From Symsagittifera roscoffensis (taxonomy: Eukaryota > Xenacoelomorpha > Acoela > Convolutidae): DNA of 64,000 nt. The stretch covers positions 7,469,954 to 7,533,953 of the forward strand of contig NC_087066.1 of the NCBI RefSeq assembly GCF_963678635.1. Reading direction: 5' to 3'. The notes below the pieces were generated by a model. The model was not told the origin of the DNA, made no database searches, and worked only from the letters and a program-made list of their open reading frames with translations. This document shows positions 63,865 through 64,000 of the stretch, piece after piece. Numbering within the stretch: the stretch's first letter is position 1; each line of letters opens with the position of its first letter. The translations under genes were made by a program, and so were the position numbers.

Positions 63865-64000
63865 TGTGACATTCGACCAGAATTAACCAAAATGCAGTTC
63901 ATCAACAAAATTTTATCGGTAACAGTTCAGTAGAAAAATTGGCTTTTCGAACGAGTAGTAGTGTTAAAGTGTTAAATATTCAATTGTACGTACTCGGAGG
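63865..64000 (+). mobile_element. Start of a second 29-kb-type LTR, cut by window end
   Basis: TGTGACATTCGACCAGAAT at 63865 is identical to the start of the solo LTR at 29258, and AAAATGCAGTTC resembles AAAATGCAATTTC there. It continues to the window edge, so internal sequence, if any, lies outside. Confidence 0.5.

Overview
The window is animal (metazoan) nuclear DNA. Three host loci have short, mostly canonical GT-AG introns: a uracil-DNA glycosylase (UNG) pair, a TALPID3-like centrosomal gene, and U2SURP, a splicing factor. All lie on the minus strand in the left 28 kb. The rest is AT-rich intergenic sequence with tRNA-derived SINEs, LINE remnants, Penelope-like remnants and LTR sequence. 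The species cannot be named from sequence alone; dense SINEs and short introns would suit a marine invertebrate such as a tunicate, but that is a guess.

Layout. 1-9.5 kb: two UNG paralogues, one with a coiled-coil insertion inside the catalytic domain, separated by an assembly gap and unassigned repeat-like DNA. 9.5-14 kb: AT-rich spacer with one SINE. 14.0-19.4 kb: TALPID3-like gene, four exons reconstructed with matching phases. 19.4-24.5 kb: interspersed repeats and a cluster of tRNA-like SINE heads. 24.5-27.7 kb: U2SURP, two exons, predicted 1029 aa. 28.2-33.1 kb: a Penelope-like fragment, an LTR-like solo element, and a minisatellite split by a 5'-truncated LINE.

34.3-59.6 kb: the most striking object, a Ty3/gypsy-class LTR retroelement of about 21.9 kb from its inner 5' LTR to its 3' LTR. 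It has gag, a second zinc knuckle with a protease-like region, RT, RNase H, an unexplained insert, integrase and a macro (ADP-ribose binding or hydrolase) domain. Then come about 9 kb of further sense-strand ORFs: a coiled-coil plus SGNH-hydrolase protein and two very large proteins I cannot assign. The 5' LTR with 288 bp of flank is present as three near-identical tandem units, and the 3' end is a composite LTR-leader-LTR-tail. The gag/pol part is interrupted by several stops and frame changes, while the two largest accessory frames are open for 1177 and 914 codons. A CTTGAG hexamer looks strongly over-represented on the sense strand.

59.8-64 kb: a decayed LINE with a recognisable YLDD catalytic motif, a decayed Penelope-like element with a possible hammerhead-ribozyme core beside it, and the start of a second copy of the 29-kb LTR-like repeat.

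How the parts relate: the host genes show no operon-like link. The retroelement ORFs are collinear, overlapping or closely spaced between paired LTRs, so they are best read as one mobile unit.
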